A DNA stretch of 8,035 nucleotides from assembly GCA_019347795.1 (NCBI GenBank), contig JAHWKS010000197.1, positions 1-8,035 of the forward strand, written 5' to 3'. Positions 1 through 6,674 of the stretch are shown one piece after another. The position numbers and the translations under genes are program-made. Source of the DNA: Planctomycetota bacterium. GTDB lineage: Bacteria > Planctomycetota > Planctomycetia > Pirellulales > Pirellulaceae. Numbering within the stretch: the first letter of the stretch is position 1; every line of letters begins with the position of its first letter. Below the pieces are notes generated by a model. That model was not told where the DNA came from. It saw nothing but the letters and a program-made list of their open reading frames with translations, and ran no database searches.

Positions 1-1
1 A

Positions 2-1171
2 TATCTGATCGTCGCCTTCGCGCCGATGTCGGCTTCCTCGCGGCTCGGTCCCGGTGATTTGCTCGACACGTCGAAGCTGTCAGCGGCGGTGAGCGAGACG
101 ACCGCCGCGGCAGCGAGCGGTGTCCCGCTGCGGCTGACTGCGATGTGGGACGGAGTCCCGGCCGTTGACGATCGCGAGCAGTTGCGAAACCAGCTCAACG
201 CCATCATCGCCCGCCGCGATGCGTTCGGCGCCTCGGATGTGCAAGGGTTATCGCTGGAGAGAGAGGCAATGCGGCTTTTCGAGCGCCCTCGCAACGAGCT
301 GTCGCAGGCCGAGGTGGAGCGGCTCAACCGCTTGATCCTGGAAGCGGCGTTTCCGGATTCGATCCGCAAAGTCTACGGCGTCGGCTGGCCGTGGGTGATG
401 ATCGCGTACGGCTTCATCGGCGTGGCGGTGGCGGCGGCCTGCTGGGCGATCACCCGCGATCGGCCGGCGGTGCATCCGCGGGTGAACGAGGCGGAGTTGG
501 ACCTGATTCGCTATGGCCGCCCGAAGGAGGCCACCGCCTCGGAAGGCCTTGCCCGCGGGCTGCCGCTGGGGAGAATCGTCGCCAGCCGCAGCTTATGGCT
601 GAGCTGCATCTCGCAGTGGTGCACGAACGTCGGTTGGATCTTCCTGGTGGCCTGGCTGCCGACGTATTTGGAGCGGGTGCATCAGACGCCGGTCGAGTCA
701 CGGGCGTGGCTGGCCGCGATCCCGCTGACCGTCGGCTGGCTGGGGATGCTGGGGGGCGGCTGGCTGACCGACCGGCTCGTATCGCGGGTCGGGCTGCGAT
801 GGGGCCGGGCGCTGCCGATGTCGCTCACCCGGTTCCTGGCGATGTCGGCCTACCTGATGTGCCTGTTCGACCTGCCGGTGTGGGCGGCGGTGGCGGCGTT
901 CTCGGTGGTGGCCTTCGCCACCGACCTGGGCACCGCGTCCACCTGGGCGTTCTGCCAGGACGTGGGAGGCCGCCACGTCGGCTCGGTGCTGGGCTGGGGC
1001 AACATGTGGGGCAATCTCGGCGCCTTCGTCACCCCGCCGCTATTGATCTGGATCGTGGGCGATTCCTACGACTGGAACCGCGCCTTCCTGACCTGCGCCG
1101 CCGCGTTCTTCGTGGCCGGCGTGGCGGCCATCGGCATCAACGCGACGATTCCCGTCGCGCCGGAGGAGTAG
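2..1171 (+). CDS. MFS transporter, ACS-like, 5'-truncated by window edge
   Basis: The frame is open from base 2, so the gene starts outside the window; the ATG at 26 is probably internal. About 389 residues are visible. Numbering from that ATG, there is a hydrophobic end of a helix just before residue 1 (YLIVAFAP), a hydrophilic stretch at about 2-115, then TM6 (118-143) followed by RDRPAVHP, the typical start of the central loop in the anion:cation symporter (ACS) family. TM7-TM12 follow at about 188-214, 227-248, 263-284, 285-309, 319-344 and 350-373. GGGWLTDRLVSR at 243-254, between TM8 and TM9, is the MFS loop signature. The likely role is inner-membrane uptake of an organic anion such as a sugar acid; the substrate cannot be read from the sequence. 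The ~105-residue insert lies in the normally short periplasmic TM5-TM6 loop. The gene is convergent with the small gene that follows. Confidence 0.88.
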   Translation, partial: YLIVAFAPMSASSRLGPGDLLDTSKLSAAVSETTAAAASGVPLRLTAMWDGVPAVDDREQLRNQLNAIIARRDAFGASDVQGLSLEREAMRLFERPRNELSQAEVERLNRLILEAAFPDSIRKVYGVGWPWVMIAYGFIGVAVAAACWAITRDRPAVHPRVNEAELDLIRYGRPKEATASEGLARGLPLGRIVASRSLWLSCISQWCTNVGWIFLVAWLPTYLERVHQTPVESRAWLAAIPLTVGWLGMLGGGWLTDRLVSRVGLRWGRALPMSLTRFLAMSAYLMCLFDLPVWAAVAAFSVVAFATDLGTASTWAFCQDVGGRHVGSVLGWGNMWGNLGAFVTPPLLIWIVGDSYDWNRAFLTCAAAFFVAGVAAIGINATIPVAPEE

Positions 1172-1174
1172 GGC

Positions 1175-1221
1175 GGACAAGCGCAGAGTAGTCCCACGCG
1201 GACAATCCTTGTCTTGTCCCA
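1175..1221. repeat. Tandem pair of 22-bp dyad-ended repeats between convergent genes
   Basis: Two units share the form GGACAA-N10-GTCCCA, at 1175-1196 and 1200-1221, a 25-bp period. Each unit can fold with GGAC pairing to GTCC, and the second pairs GGACAA with TTGTCC (6 bp, 8-nt loop). They fill most of the 62-bp gap between the convergent transporter and His-rich genes, so they could act as a weak bidirectional terminator. No T-run follows, so a rho-independent terminator is not clear. A dispersed intergenic repeat is an equally good reading. Confidence 0.4.
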
Positions 1222-1233
1222 TCCTACGTCTGG

Positions 1234-1536
1234 CTACCAGTGGTAGTGATGGATGTGGGCGTGCCGCGGGAAGTATGCCGGCGGCGCGAAGCAGGGCGCG
1301 GCGTAGCAGGGCGGAATCGGCGGCGCGTAGCAGGGCGGAATCGGCGGCGCGTGGAACACGTGGCGATGATAACCGTGATGGCGCCCCCAGCCGTGATGGT
1401 GATAGTCGAAGTGGGCGCCGGGGCTGGCGAAGCCGAAGCTGAAGCCCCAATCGCCGGCGGCGGCGGGCAAAGATTGCATCGACAGAGCGGCGTAGATTAT
1501 GCCCGCCGCCAACGTGGCCAAGACAGTCCGTTGCAT
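1234..1536 (-). CDS. Small exported His/Pro/Cys-rich protein (100 aa), function unknown
   Basis: The ATG at 1536 is chosen because AAGGAA sits 6 nt upstream (1543-1548) and the protein then begins with a clean signal peptide: MQR, a hydrophobic stretch at 4-24, and an A-A-A cleavage site near residue 27. The in-frame upstream extension is Arg-rich and unlikely to be translated. The mature part is about 73 residues. It has an aromatic/Gly start (GDWGFSFGF), a His-rich block (9 His within 42-62), a duplicated eight-residue unit APPIPPCY at 63-78, and a His-rich tail ending in Trp (5 His within 92-99). In total there are 14 His and 3 Cys. I do not recognise a named family. The composition would suit metal binding or a cell-surface role, but that is inference. 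The gene is divergent from the kinase and convergent with the transporter. Confidence 0.75.
   Translation of the reverse strand: MQRTVLATLAAGIIYAALSMQSLPAAAGDWGFSFGFASPGAHFDYHHHGWGRHHGYHRHVFHAPPIPPCYAPPIPPCYAAPCFAPPAYFPRHAHIHHYHW
1301..1348. repeat. Two perfect 24-bp tandem units inside the His-rich gene
   Basis: The 24-bp unit at 1301-1324 is repeated exactly at 1325-1348. A decayed third copy is suggested at about 1286-1300, sharing the core GCAGGGCG. The repeat is in frame and encodes the duplicated APPIPPCY unit of the minus-strand protein, so copy-number change would alter protein length by 8 residues without a frameshift. Confidence 0.85.
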
Positions 1537-1802
1537 GGGTCGTTCCTTGGATTCCGAGGTGGGAGGCGTGGCCCGTCTCCTCCGCGGCAATAAACTATGG
1601 TCGCGATCAAGCGACGGGCGAACGTATCCCAAAAATCTGAAGTCCGGTCCAGAGCATTCGACCTTCGACCTGCGTAAGGCCTATCGCGGCCGTTTGTTCG
1701 CCGGGCTGCAACCGATAAAATCAAGAGGTCGCAGGAAATCGCCACAGCGGCCGCCGCGGCGCCTCCGGAACGCGCCGATGTTTTCCCTCGCTTTGTGAAA
1801 CC
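1537..1802. other. Divergent intergenic region between His-rich gene and kinase
   Basis: These 266 bp separate two divergently read genes and must hold both promoters. An AT-richer island at about 1588-1600 (minus strand reads CCATAGTTTATTG) is the only candidate for the His-rich gene promoter and is weak. The plus-strand candidate for the kinase is listed separately. I see no further gene, RNA or strong operator here. Confidence 0.6.
1694..1721 (+). promoter_or_regulatory. Weak sigma-70-like promoter candidate for the kinase-sigma operon
   Basis: TTGTTC at 1694-1699 and TAAAAT at 1716-1721 are separated by 16 bp, giving a plausible -35/-10 pair about 81 nt before the kinase start. The -35 matches TTGACA at only three positions. 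The kinase start itself has no clear Shine-Dalgarno sequence. Confidence 0.3.
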
Positions 1803-4733
1803 ATGGGCCGATCGGACTTAGCCGCTCATCAGCGAATGCAATTGGAGGCCGTCCTCGAGGAATTCGAGCAGGCCCTCCGCAGCGCCACGGAGGGAAATCT
1901 TCCCGATGCCGAGATGTTCCTCACCGGCTTTCAGGGGGAGGCGCGGGAGTATCTGGAGCGGGAGATGGCGGCCCTGGAGCGGGACGTCCTGCGCGGCAAC
2001 TATGTGGTGCTCAACCCGCTGGAGAGTGGCGGGATGGGGGCCGTCTCTAAGGTCCGCCACCTGGGGCTGGGCAAGGTGATGGCCCTCAAGGAGATTCGGG
2101 CCGAGGCGTTGCAGATCGGCGATCAGACGGAGATCCTCCGCCGCTTCCGCCGCGAGATCGAGGTGGCCGGCCGACTCGCTGAGCATCCCAACATCGTCAG
2201 CTACACCGACACCGGGGTGAACGACAGCGGCGCCCCTTACCTGGTGATGGACTACATCGACGGCGAGGATCTGGGCAAGATCGTCCGCCGCCGCGGACCG
2301 CTTGCGGTGAAGGACGCCGCCCGCGTGGTTCACGACACCGCCATCGGGCTGGCCCATGCGCATGACAACGGCCTGGTGCATCGCGACGTCAAGCCGTCCA
2401 ACATCATGGTCTCCCGGCACGGGACGGTGAAGGTGCTCGACTTCGGCCTGGCCCGCATCGCCAACACCGAGCACCACCTGACGGCGCTCACCACGGGCAA
2501 GGTGATGGGCACGTTCGATTACATGTCGCCCGAGCTGTGCCGCGAGATGACGCCGGACCACCGGGGGGACATCTATTCGCTCGGCTGCACGTTCTACTAT
2601 CTCTTGGCGGGACGGGCGCCGTATGAGGAATCGAAGTCGCAGTTCGACAAGATGAACGCCCACCTGCACGCGGAGCCGGCGCCGATCGCCGGCCTCGCCG
2701 AGCATCCCGAGCTGCAGGCCGTGCTCCGCAAGATGACGGCGAAGAACGCGGATGATCGTTATCAGGAGCTCCACGAAGTGGTGGACGCACTCCGGCCGTA
2801 TTGCGAAGGGACCGACCTTCGCCGGCTCGTGCGATCGGAGAAGCCTGGTCTCGGCGGCGACGGTTCGCCGCCGGGCGGCGGAATCCTGCTGCGCACCGAT
2901 CGCCGTCATGACTCGCCCGGCAAGATCACCGGCGCCGCGGCCGACGATCCCACCGCCGAGTGGAGCGGACTGCGGAAGAGCCGCCGGCGGATGGTTTGGA
3001 CGACCTGCCTGGTAGCCGCCGGACTGGTGCTGGCGGCGGCGCTGTTGATCGCCGATCAATGGCAACGAAATGCCCGCCGGAACGATCTGGAGCTGGTCCT
3101 CGGGACGCTTCCCGGCCTCAACGGCCGGTGGTGGTTCGACGAGACGCCCTGGCTTTTGCCGGAGGTGCGCCGGCATCTGGCCGAATCGCTCTCCCACGCC
3201 GATGAGGAAGCAAAGCAGGAACTTTTAGAGGCGATCTACGAGAATCCCAGCGCGCCGGCCGCGTACGAGCACCTGGAGAATCTGGCCAAAAGTTATCGCC
3301 GGCAATGGCCCAAAGACGTCACATCGCGGCTATCCACGTTTCAAAACCTCGATCCGGAAATTATCGACGCCGAAGCGTTCGCCGAGGCGCTGCGGAGCAT
3401 CGCGCAAGGGCTGGACAGCCGGCCGCGCGGCTCGCTCACCGGGAGCGAGCTTCATTTGCGGGCGGTGATCCACCATCACCTGGAAGAGTTCGACGGTGCC
3501 GCGCGGATGTACGCCGCCGCCGATGCGAAGTACGTCGAGGAGGAGCAGCACGCGCTCCGCTCGCTCGCGCTGTTGGACTGGGCGGAGTTGCTGCACGCCT
3601 TTCGCCAGCCCGTCGGCGCGCAAGGGAAATTTCACGAGGCGTATCAGCCGCTTGCCGATTCCTCCAGGAGCCGGCCGCTCCCGCCGCTATTCGAGTTGTA
3701 TGCCAAGGCGATGGAGGCCGACTCGCTCCGCCGCATCGACAACACGGCGCCGGCGGAAGAGTTGCTGGATCAGGCGTGGGAAATCGCCGCCACGCTCCCC
3801 AAGCAGCATCCGCTGCGGGCATTGGTCCTCGAGCGGCGCGGCTGGCTGCACCTGGATCAGTGGCGCCTGGCCGAGGCGAAGGAAGACTTCGAGGCGGCCC
3901 TGGCGATCCGCCAAAGCCACGAGCCGGAGAACCACCGCGCCCGGCACTTCGTCTATTGGGACGAGCAGGGAATCGCCATGGCGCAGATGTACGCCGGCGA
4001 GGCGCGCCCCGCGCGGCAGAGGTTCCTCGCCCTGTTGGGGAACATCGGCGCCGGCGACACCCCCAAGCAACAACGCGAATTGGAAGACCGCCGCCCGAAC
4101 CTGTACGAGCGACTCGCCGACACCGCGCTGTTCAACGGCCCGATGGAGGCCATGAATGCGGATCCCGCTGCCGAGCTGGAGGCCGCCATTCAGGCCGCCA
4201 AGCATCAGAATTTCAGCAGCGACGGGAGAAAAGCCGTCCTGATCCGCCTAGAATACAAGTTGGGGGCCGTTTATGCGATGAACGGCAACCTGGAGAAGGC
4301 GATCGAACATCGCGACGAGGCCCAGCGGCTGGAGCCGGAGCCATCCGGCAGTGAGTCCTCGCCGCCGCCCGGCCGCAAATCGACCTACGACCTGACCAAG
4401 CGCATCGCCCAAGCGGCGATCGCGTGGCGGTCGCTCGACGAAGAAGAGCGCCGACAAGGCCGTCAACAACTGTTGGAGCGGATCGCCGCCGCGCAGTCGG
4501 GCTTGCCTCGCGACGATCTGCTGCTATTGCTCTACGTGGGGGAAAACCTGCTGGAATCGGATCAATTGGCGCCGCAGGAAAAGGCGGACTTGGCGAAGCA
4601 AATGCAACAACTGATCCGGTCGCAACCGTTTCCTCCGCGACAGCCCGGGGCGCCGGATTCCCCCTTGCGGGTCCCGGGCGTCTTCGAGCGATATAATAAA
4701 GCGGCAGAGGCCATTCTCGCCGCCAAGGAGTGA
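1803..4733 (+). CDS. Membrane-anchored PknB-type Ser/Thr protein kinase with TPR-like C-terminal region (976 aa)
   Basis: An N-terminal helical segment (1-66) precedes a complete Hanks-type kinase domain at about 68-335. Visible motifs are the glycine loop ESGGMGAV (74-81, first Gly replaced by Glu), the ATP-binding Lys96 in ALKEI, HRDVKPSN with catalytic Asp195 and Asn200, DFG at 213-215, an activation loop with Thr227, Thr230 and Thr231, SPE at 242-244, and DIYSLG at 256-261. All catalytic residues are present. A juxtamembrane linker with basic residues RKSRRR (391-396) precedes a single TM helix (about 398-417), so the kinase should be cytoplasmic and the ~555-residue C-terminal part extracytoplasmic. 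That part is almost wholly helical with TPR-like pairs, clearest at about 670-705 and 815-842; I cannot assign exact repeats. ATG 1803 is the first start after an in-frame stop at 1716. The sigma gene follows after 4 nt. Confidence 0.93.
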   Translation: MGRSDLAAHQRMQLEAVLEEFEQALRSATEGNLPDAEMFLTGFQGEAREYLEREMAALERDVLRGNYVVLNPLESGGMGAVSKVRHLGLGKVMALKEIRAEALQIGDQTEILRRFRREIEVAGRLAEHPNIVSYTDTGVNDSGAPYLVMDYIDGEDLGKIVRRRGPLAVKDAARVVHDTAIGLAHAHDNGLVHRDVKPSNIMVSRHGTVKVLDFGLARIANTEHHLTALTTGKVMGTFDYMSPELCREMTPDHRGDIYSLGCTFYYLLAGRAPYEESKSQFDKMNAHLHAEPAPIAGLAEHPELQAVLRKMTAKNADDRYQELHEVVDALRPYCEGTDLRRLVRSEKPGLGGDGSPPGGGILLRTDRRHDSPGKITGAAADDPTAEWSGLRKSRRRMVWTTCLVAAGLVLAAALLIADQWQRNARRNDLELVLGTLPGLNGRWWFDETPWLLPEVRRHLAESLSHADEEAKQELLEAIYENPSAPAAYEHLENLAKSYRRQWPKDVTSRLSTFQNLDPEIIDAEAFAEALRSIAQGLDSRPRGSLTGSELHLRAVIHHHLEEFDGAARMYAAADAKYVEEEQHALRSLALLDWAELLHAFRQPVGAQGKFHEAYQPLADSSRSRPLPPLFELYAKAMEADSLRRIDNTAPAEELLDQAWEIAATLPKQHPLRALVLERRGWLHLDQWRLAEAKEDFEAALAIRQSHEPENHRARHFVYWDEQGIAMAQMYAGEARPARQRFLALLGNIGAGDTPKQQRELEDRRPNLYERLADTALFNGPMEAMNADPAAELEAAIQAAKHQNFSSDGRKAVLIRLEYKLGAVYAMNGNLEKAIEHRDEAQRLEPEPSGSESSPPPGRKSTYDLTKRIAQAAIAWRSLDEEERRQGRQQLLERIAAAQSGLPRDDLLLLLYVGENLLESDQLAPQEKADLAKQMQQLIRSQPFPPRQPGAPDSPLRVPGVFERYNKAAEAILAAKE
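4692..4697 (+). promoter_or_regulatory. Perfect TATAAT inside the kinase 3' end, possible internal promoter for the sigma gene
   Basis: The hexamer matches the sigma-70 -10 consensus exactly in otherwise GC-rich coding sequence (codons for R-Y-N-K) and lies 40 nt before the sigma start. No good -35 is seen; TTGCGG is 21 bp upstream. It could let the sigma factor be made without the kinase. Confidence 0.35.
4725..4730 (+). promoter_or_regulatory. Shine-Dalgarno site for the sigma factor, formed by the last kinase codons
   Basis: AAGGAG is the final Lys-Glu codon pair of the kinase, just before its TGA, and is spaced 7 nt from the sigma ATG at 4738. Ribosomes finishing the kinase must pass over this site, so translation of the two genes is probably coupled. 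Confidence 0.8.
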
Positions 4734-4737
4734 TGCG

Positions 4738-5379
4738 ATGCAAGCCCCTCCCGGATCGGTCACCCGCTGCATTCAGCAATTGAAGGCCGGGGATTCGGAC
4801 GCCTTTCAAAAAATCTGGGACCACTACTTCGAGGAGCTGCTCGAGGTGGCCCGCGGCGTCATGCGCCAGCGCCGCCGCTGGAGCGTGGTGGATGAGGACG
4901 ATATCGTGCAGAACGCCCTGCTCAGCGTCTGCCGGGGCATTCCCAAGAACAAAAGCTACGACAAGGTCAACAGCCGCGAGAGCCTCTGGCCGATCCTGGT
5001 GGCGATCACCAAGTTCAAGGTGGCCGACAACTTCCGCCGCGAGAACGCCGCCAAGCGCGGCGGCGGTCGGGTGGTGAGCGAGGCCGCACTGGAGCGCAAC
5101 TTCGACAGCTCCAGCGCCGTCGGCCTGGCCCAGCTTGTGGCGGATGATTCGCCGGCGCCGCAGGACATCGTCGAGATGTCCGAGCAGCTTCACCTGCTGA
5201 TGTCGCTGCTCCCGCGCGAGGACCTGAAGCGGATCGCCCGGCTGCACCTGGAGGGCTGGAAGAACCACGAGATCGCCGAGGAGCTGGAGATGAGCACCCG
5301 CAGCGTCGAGCGCAAGCTCGCCCTCGTGCGCGACGCCTGGCTCGAGTGGTGGCAGTCGCAGGAAGACCCGACGACGTAG
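4738..5379 (+). CDS. ECF-type RNA polymerase sigma factor (213 aa)
   Basis: The protein should direct RNA polymerase to a dedicated promoter set. It has the two-domain ECF layout: sigma2 at about 15-105, including DEDDIVQNALLSVCRG (52-67) and the basic DNA-facing end DNFRREN (97-103), a linker at about 106-147, then sigma4 at about 148-205 with a helix-turn-helix in 171-198 (WKNHEIAEELEMSTRSVERKL). The N-terminal SVTRCIQQLKAGD and the overall pattern resemble the planctomycete-rich Sigma70_ECF group (PF07638-like), from memory of the family. No Zn-finger anti-sigma gene lies next to it. The gene is 4 nt after the transmembrane kinase, which makes kinase-based control likely by analogy with other kinase-linked ECF groups. 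The strong SD at 4725-4730 fixes the start. Confidence 0.92.
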   Translation: MQAPPGSVTRCIQQLKAGDSDAFQKIWDHYFEELLEVARGVMRQRRRWSVVDEDDIVQNALLSVCRGIPKNKSYDKVNSRESLWPILVAITKFKVADNFRRENAAKRGGGRVVSEAALERNFDSSSAVGLAQLVADDSPAPQDIVEMSEQLHLLMSLLPREDLKRIARLHLEGWKNHEIAEELEMSTRSVERKLALVRDAWLEWWQSQEDPTT

Positions 5380-5467
5380 TTCAATGTCGGCTTTCGCCGC
5401 GAAAGAACGTCCCCAGCGCGAGCGAAAGGCGACAATGCTCGGCGCTACTCCGCGGCTTCGCTTCGTG

Positions 5468-5473
5468 CATAAT
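5468..5473 (+). promoter_or_regulatory. Candidate -10 element (CATAAT) for the epimerase-like gene
   Basis: CATAATGG lies in the 137-bp gap after the sigma gene, with 43 nt between the hexamer and the ATG at 5517. A matching -35 is not obvious. The spacing agrees with three other genes in this window. Confidence 0.35.
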
Positions 5474-5516
5474 GGAGCCACTCGGAAGATCATCCTCCCC
5501 TTCTGGAGAACTTGCC

Positions 5517-6428
5517 ATGCATCCTCTCTCGTGCCTCTCGCGTCGCCGCTTCTTGCAAGCCTCCGCCGCGACAATCGCCGCGGCGCCCCTCGTGTCGCTG
5601 GCTCAGGAGGCGGAGTCCGACGGGCTCACCGGGCGGATCTACAAGACGCTCAAGATCGGCATGGTCAAGGTTCCCGGCTCGCTCATCGAGAAGTTCCAGG
5701 CCGTCAAGGAAGCCGGGTTCGCCGGCATCGAGATGAACGCGCCCTCGATGGACGTTGAAGAAACCCGCCGCGCCATCGCCGAGACCGGCCTTCCCGTGGA
5801 CGGCACGGTCTGCTCGACGCACTGGAGTGTTCGCCACACTGACCCCGACCCGGCGGTGCGGGCTCAGGCCCTGGAGAACCTCAAGTCCGCCATCCGCGAC
5901 ACGCACGCCGTCGGCGGGCACACGGCCCTGCTAGTCGTCGGCCACGGCAAGGATGGGCCGGAGGATGTGATTTGGCGGCGCTCGATCGAGAACATCGCCC
6001 AGGCCATTCCGCTGGCGGCGGAGTTGGGCGTAGTGATCGCCATCGAGAACGTCTGGAACCATTTCCTCTACGACCACGAAGGGGGCGCGGACCAGTCGGC
6101 GGAAAAATTCGCTGCCTTTGTGGATGAGTTGAACTCCCCCTGGGTCGGCATGCAGTTCGACATCGGCAACCACTGGAAGTACGGCGACGTGGGACAGTGG
6201 ATCCGCACGCTCGGCCGGCGGATCGTGAAGCTCGACATCAAGGGCTTCTCGCGCAAGACGGGCGAGTTCACCGCCATCGGCGAAGGGGACGTCGACTGGG
6301 CCGGCGTGCGGCAGGCCCTCCGCGACATCAACTACTACGGCTGGTGCGCCGCCGAAGTCTCTGGCGGCGGCCGCGAAGAGCTAACCAAGATCGCCACTCA
6401 AATGAACCGCGTCCTCGGCCTGAGGTGA
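5517..6428 (+). CDS. Tat-exported sugar phosphate isomerase/epimerase-like TIM-barrel protein (303 aa)
   Basis: The start at 5517 is chosen because GGAG lies 8 nt upstream (5505-5508) and the protein then opens with a twin-arginine signal: SRRRFLQ at 8-14, a hydrophobic stretch at about 15-28, and a likely cut near 30. The remainder (about 45-303) is a xylose-isomerase-like TIM barrel (AP_endonuc_2 superfamily), the fold of IolE, hydroxypyruvate isomerase and tagatose 3-epimerase. Seen motifs are AGFAGIEMN (66-74), AIENVW with Glu177, MQFDIGNHW with Asp215, IVKLDIKGF (236-244), GEGDVDW (255-261) and AAEVSGGG with Glu280. Glu177, Asp215 and Glu280 fit three of the usual four metal ligands; the fourth, commonly His in an H-x-K motif, appears to be Asp240. 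It probably acts in the periplasm on a sugar or sugar acid; the substrate is unknown. The longer in-frame starts lack a signal or SD. Confidence 0.87.
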   Translation: MHPLSCLSRRRFLQASAATIAAAPLVSLAQEAESDGLTGRIYKTLKIGMVKVPGSLIEKFQAVKEAGFAGIEMNAPSMDVEETRRAIAETGLPVDGTVCSTHWSVRHTDPDPAVRAQALENLKSAIRDTHAVGGHTALLVVGHGKDGPEDVIWRRSIENIAQAIPLAAELGVVIAIENVWNHFLYDHEGGADQSAEKFAAFVDELNSPWVGMQFDIGNHWKYGDVGQWIRTLGRRIVKLDIKGFSRKTGEFTAIGEGDVDWAGVRQALRDINYYGWCAAEVSGGGREELTKIATQMNRVLGLR

Positions 6429-6529
6429 TTTTCCACGCTGCCGAGAGCCGGCCGCCCCTCGCCCCGGCCCGCGATCGCCGCTTCCCGGCGCCGCGTTTCC
6501 TGGATTCCCGGCGATCAGGCGTCGGTAAT
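6429..6529. other. Non-coding start of the 345-bp gap after the epimerase-like gene
   Basis: I see no gene, terminator with T-run or RNA here. The sequence is C/G-rich. A 12-bp string CTGGATTCCCGG at 6500-6511 recurs at 7993-8004 near the right edge in a similar C/T-rich setting. This may be low-complexity similarity or the edge of a dispersed repeat. Confidence 0.4.
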
Positions 6530-6637
6530 TCACTCGGCGAGGAATTCTTCGGGCGGGACACCGAAGAACTTGGCGAGCCGCATCGCGTTGGCTTTGCTGA
6601 TGCTTCGGCGACCGGCGAGGGCGACAGCATGTAGCCA
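6530..6637 (-). pseudogene. C-terminal remnant of an HTH (Xre/HigA-like) antitoxin or regulator
   Basis: The minus strand from 6637 to the TGA at 6530-6532 reads as 35 residues that include LAGRRSISKANAMRLAKFFG and then VPPEEFLAE. This resembles the last recognition-helix part and C-terminal tail of Xre-type HTH proteins, many of them antitoxins. An in-frame stop lies just upstream (6644-6646), with no start codon or HTH first half between, so the gene is truncated. No matching toxin is seen next to it. The similarity rests on pattern recognition over about 30 residues, so family assignment is tentative. The first three or four residues may already belong to foreign repeat sequence. Confidence 0.5.
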
Positions 6638-6655
6638 GGGGCGTCAGTCCCAGGA
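6633..6655. repeat. Possible dispersed intergenic repeat fragment at the remnant boundary
   Basis: The stretch has CCAGG at 6635-6639 and again shortly after, with GGGGCGTCAGTCCC between. It sits exactly where the HTH reading frame is lost. It has the look of the short intergenic repeats common in planctomycete genomes, but a genome-wide search would be needed, so this is weak. Confidence 0.25.
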
Positions 6656-6674
6656 AACAAGCCAAGGTGCAAAC

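Noticed and set aside
391..1191. 266-aa plus-strand frame overlapping the transporter
   Set aside because: It is a Gly/Arg-rich shifted frame lying over clear transmembrane helices of the MFS gene.
1301..1348. CRISPR-like direct repeat
   Set aside because: There are only two adjacent units with no spacers, in frame within a coding region.
1537..1632. N-terminal extension of the His-rich protein to the ATG at 1632
   Set aside because: The 32 extra residues are Arg-rich and would bury the signal peptide; the AAGGAA site fits the ATG at 1536.
1818..3197. 459-aa open frame on the minus strand under the kinase domain
   Set aside because: It mirrors the kinase coding frame; the plus strand has all kinase motifs and the minus product shows none.
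3305..4354. 349-aa plus-strand frame inside the kinase gene
   Set aside because: It is an Arg/Ala-rich shifted frame of the TPR-like region without SD or recognisable motif.
5346..5516. Upstream in-frame starts of the epimerase-like protein
   Set aside because: They overlap the sigma gene or lack an SD, and would place the twin-arginine signal well inside the protein.
4213..5574. 453-aa open frame on the minus strand across the kinase end and sigma gene
   Set aside because: It is antisense to two well-supported genes, is Arg/Ala/Pro-rich with no domain pattern, and results from GC-rich codon bias.
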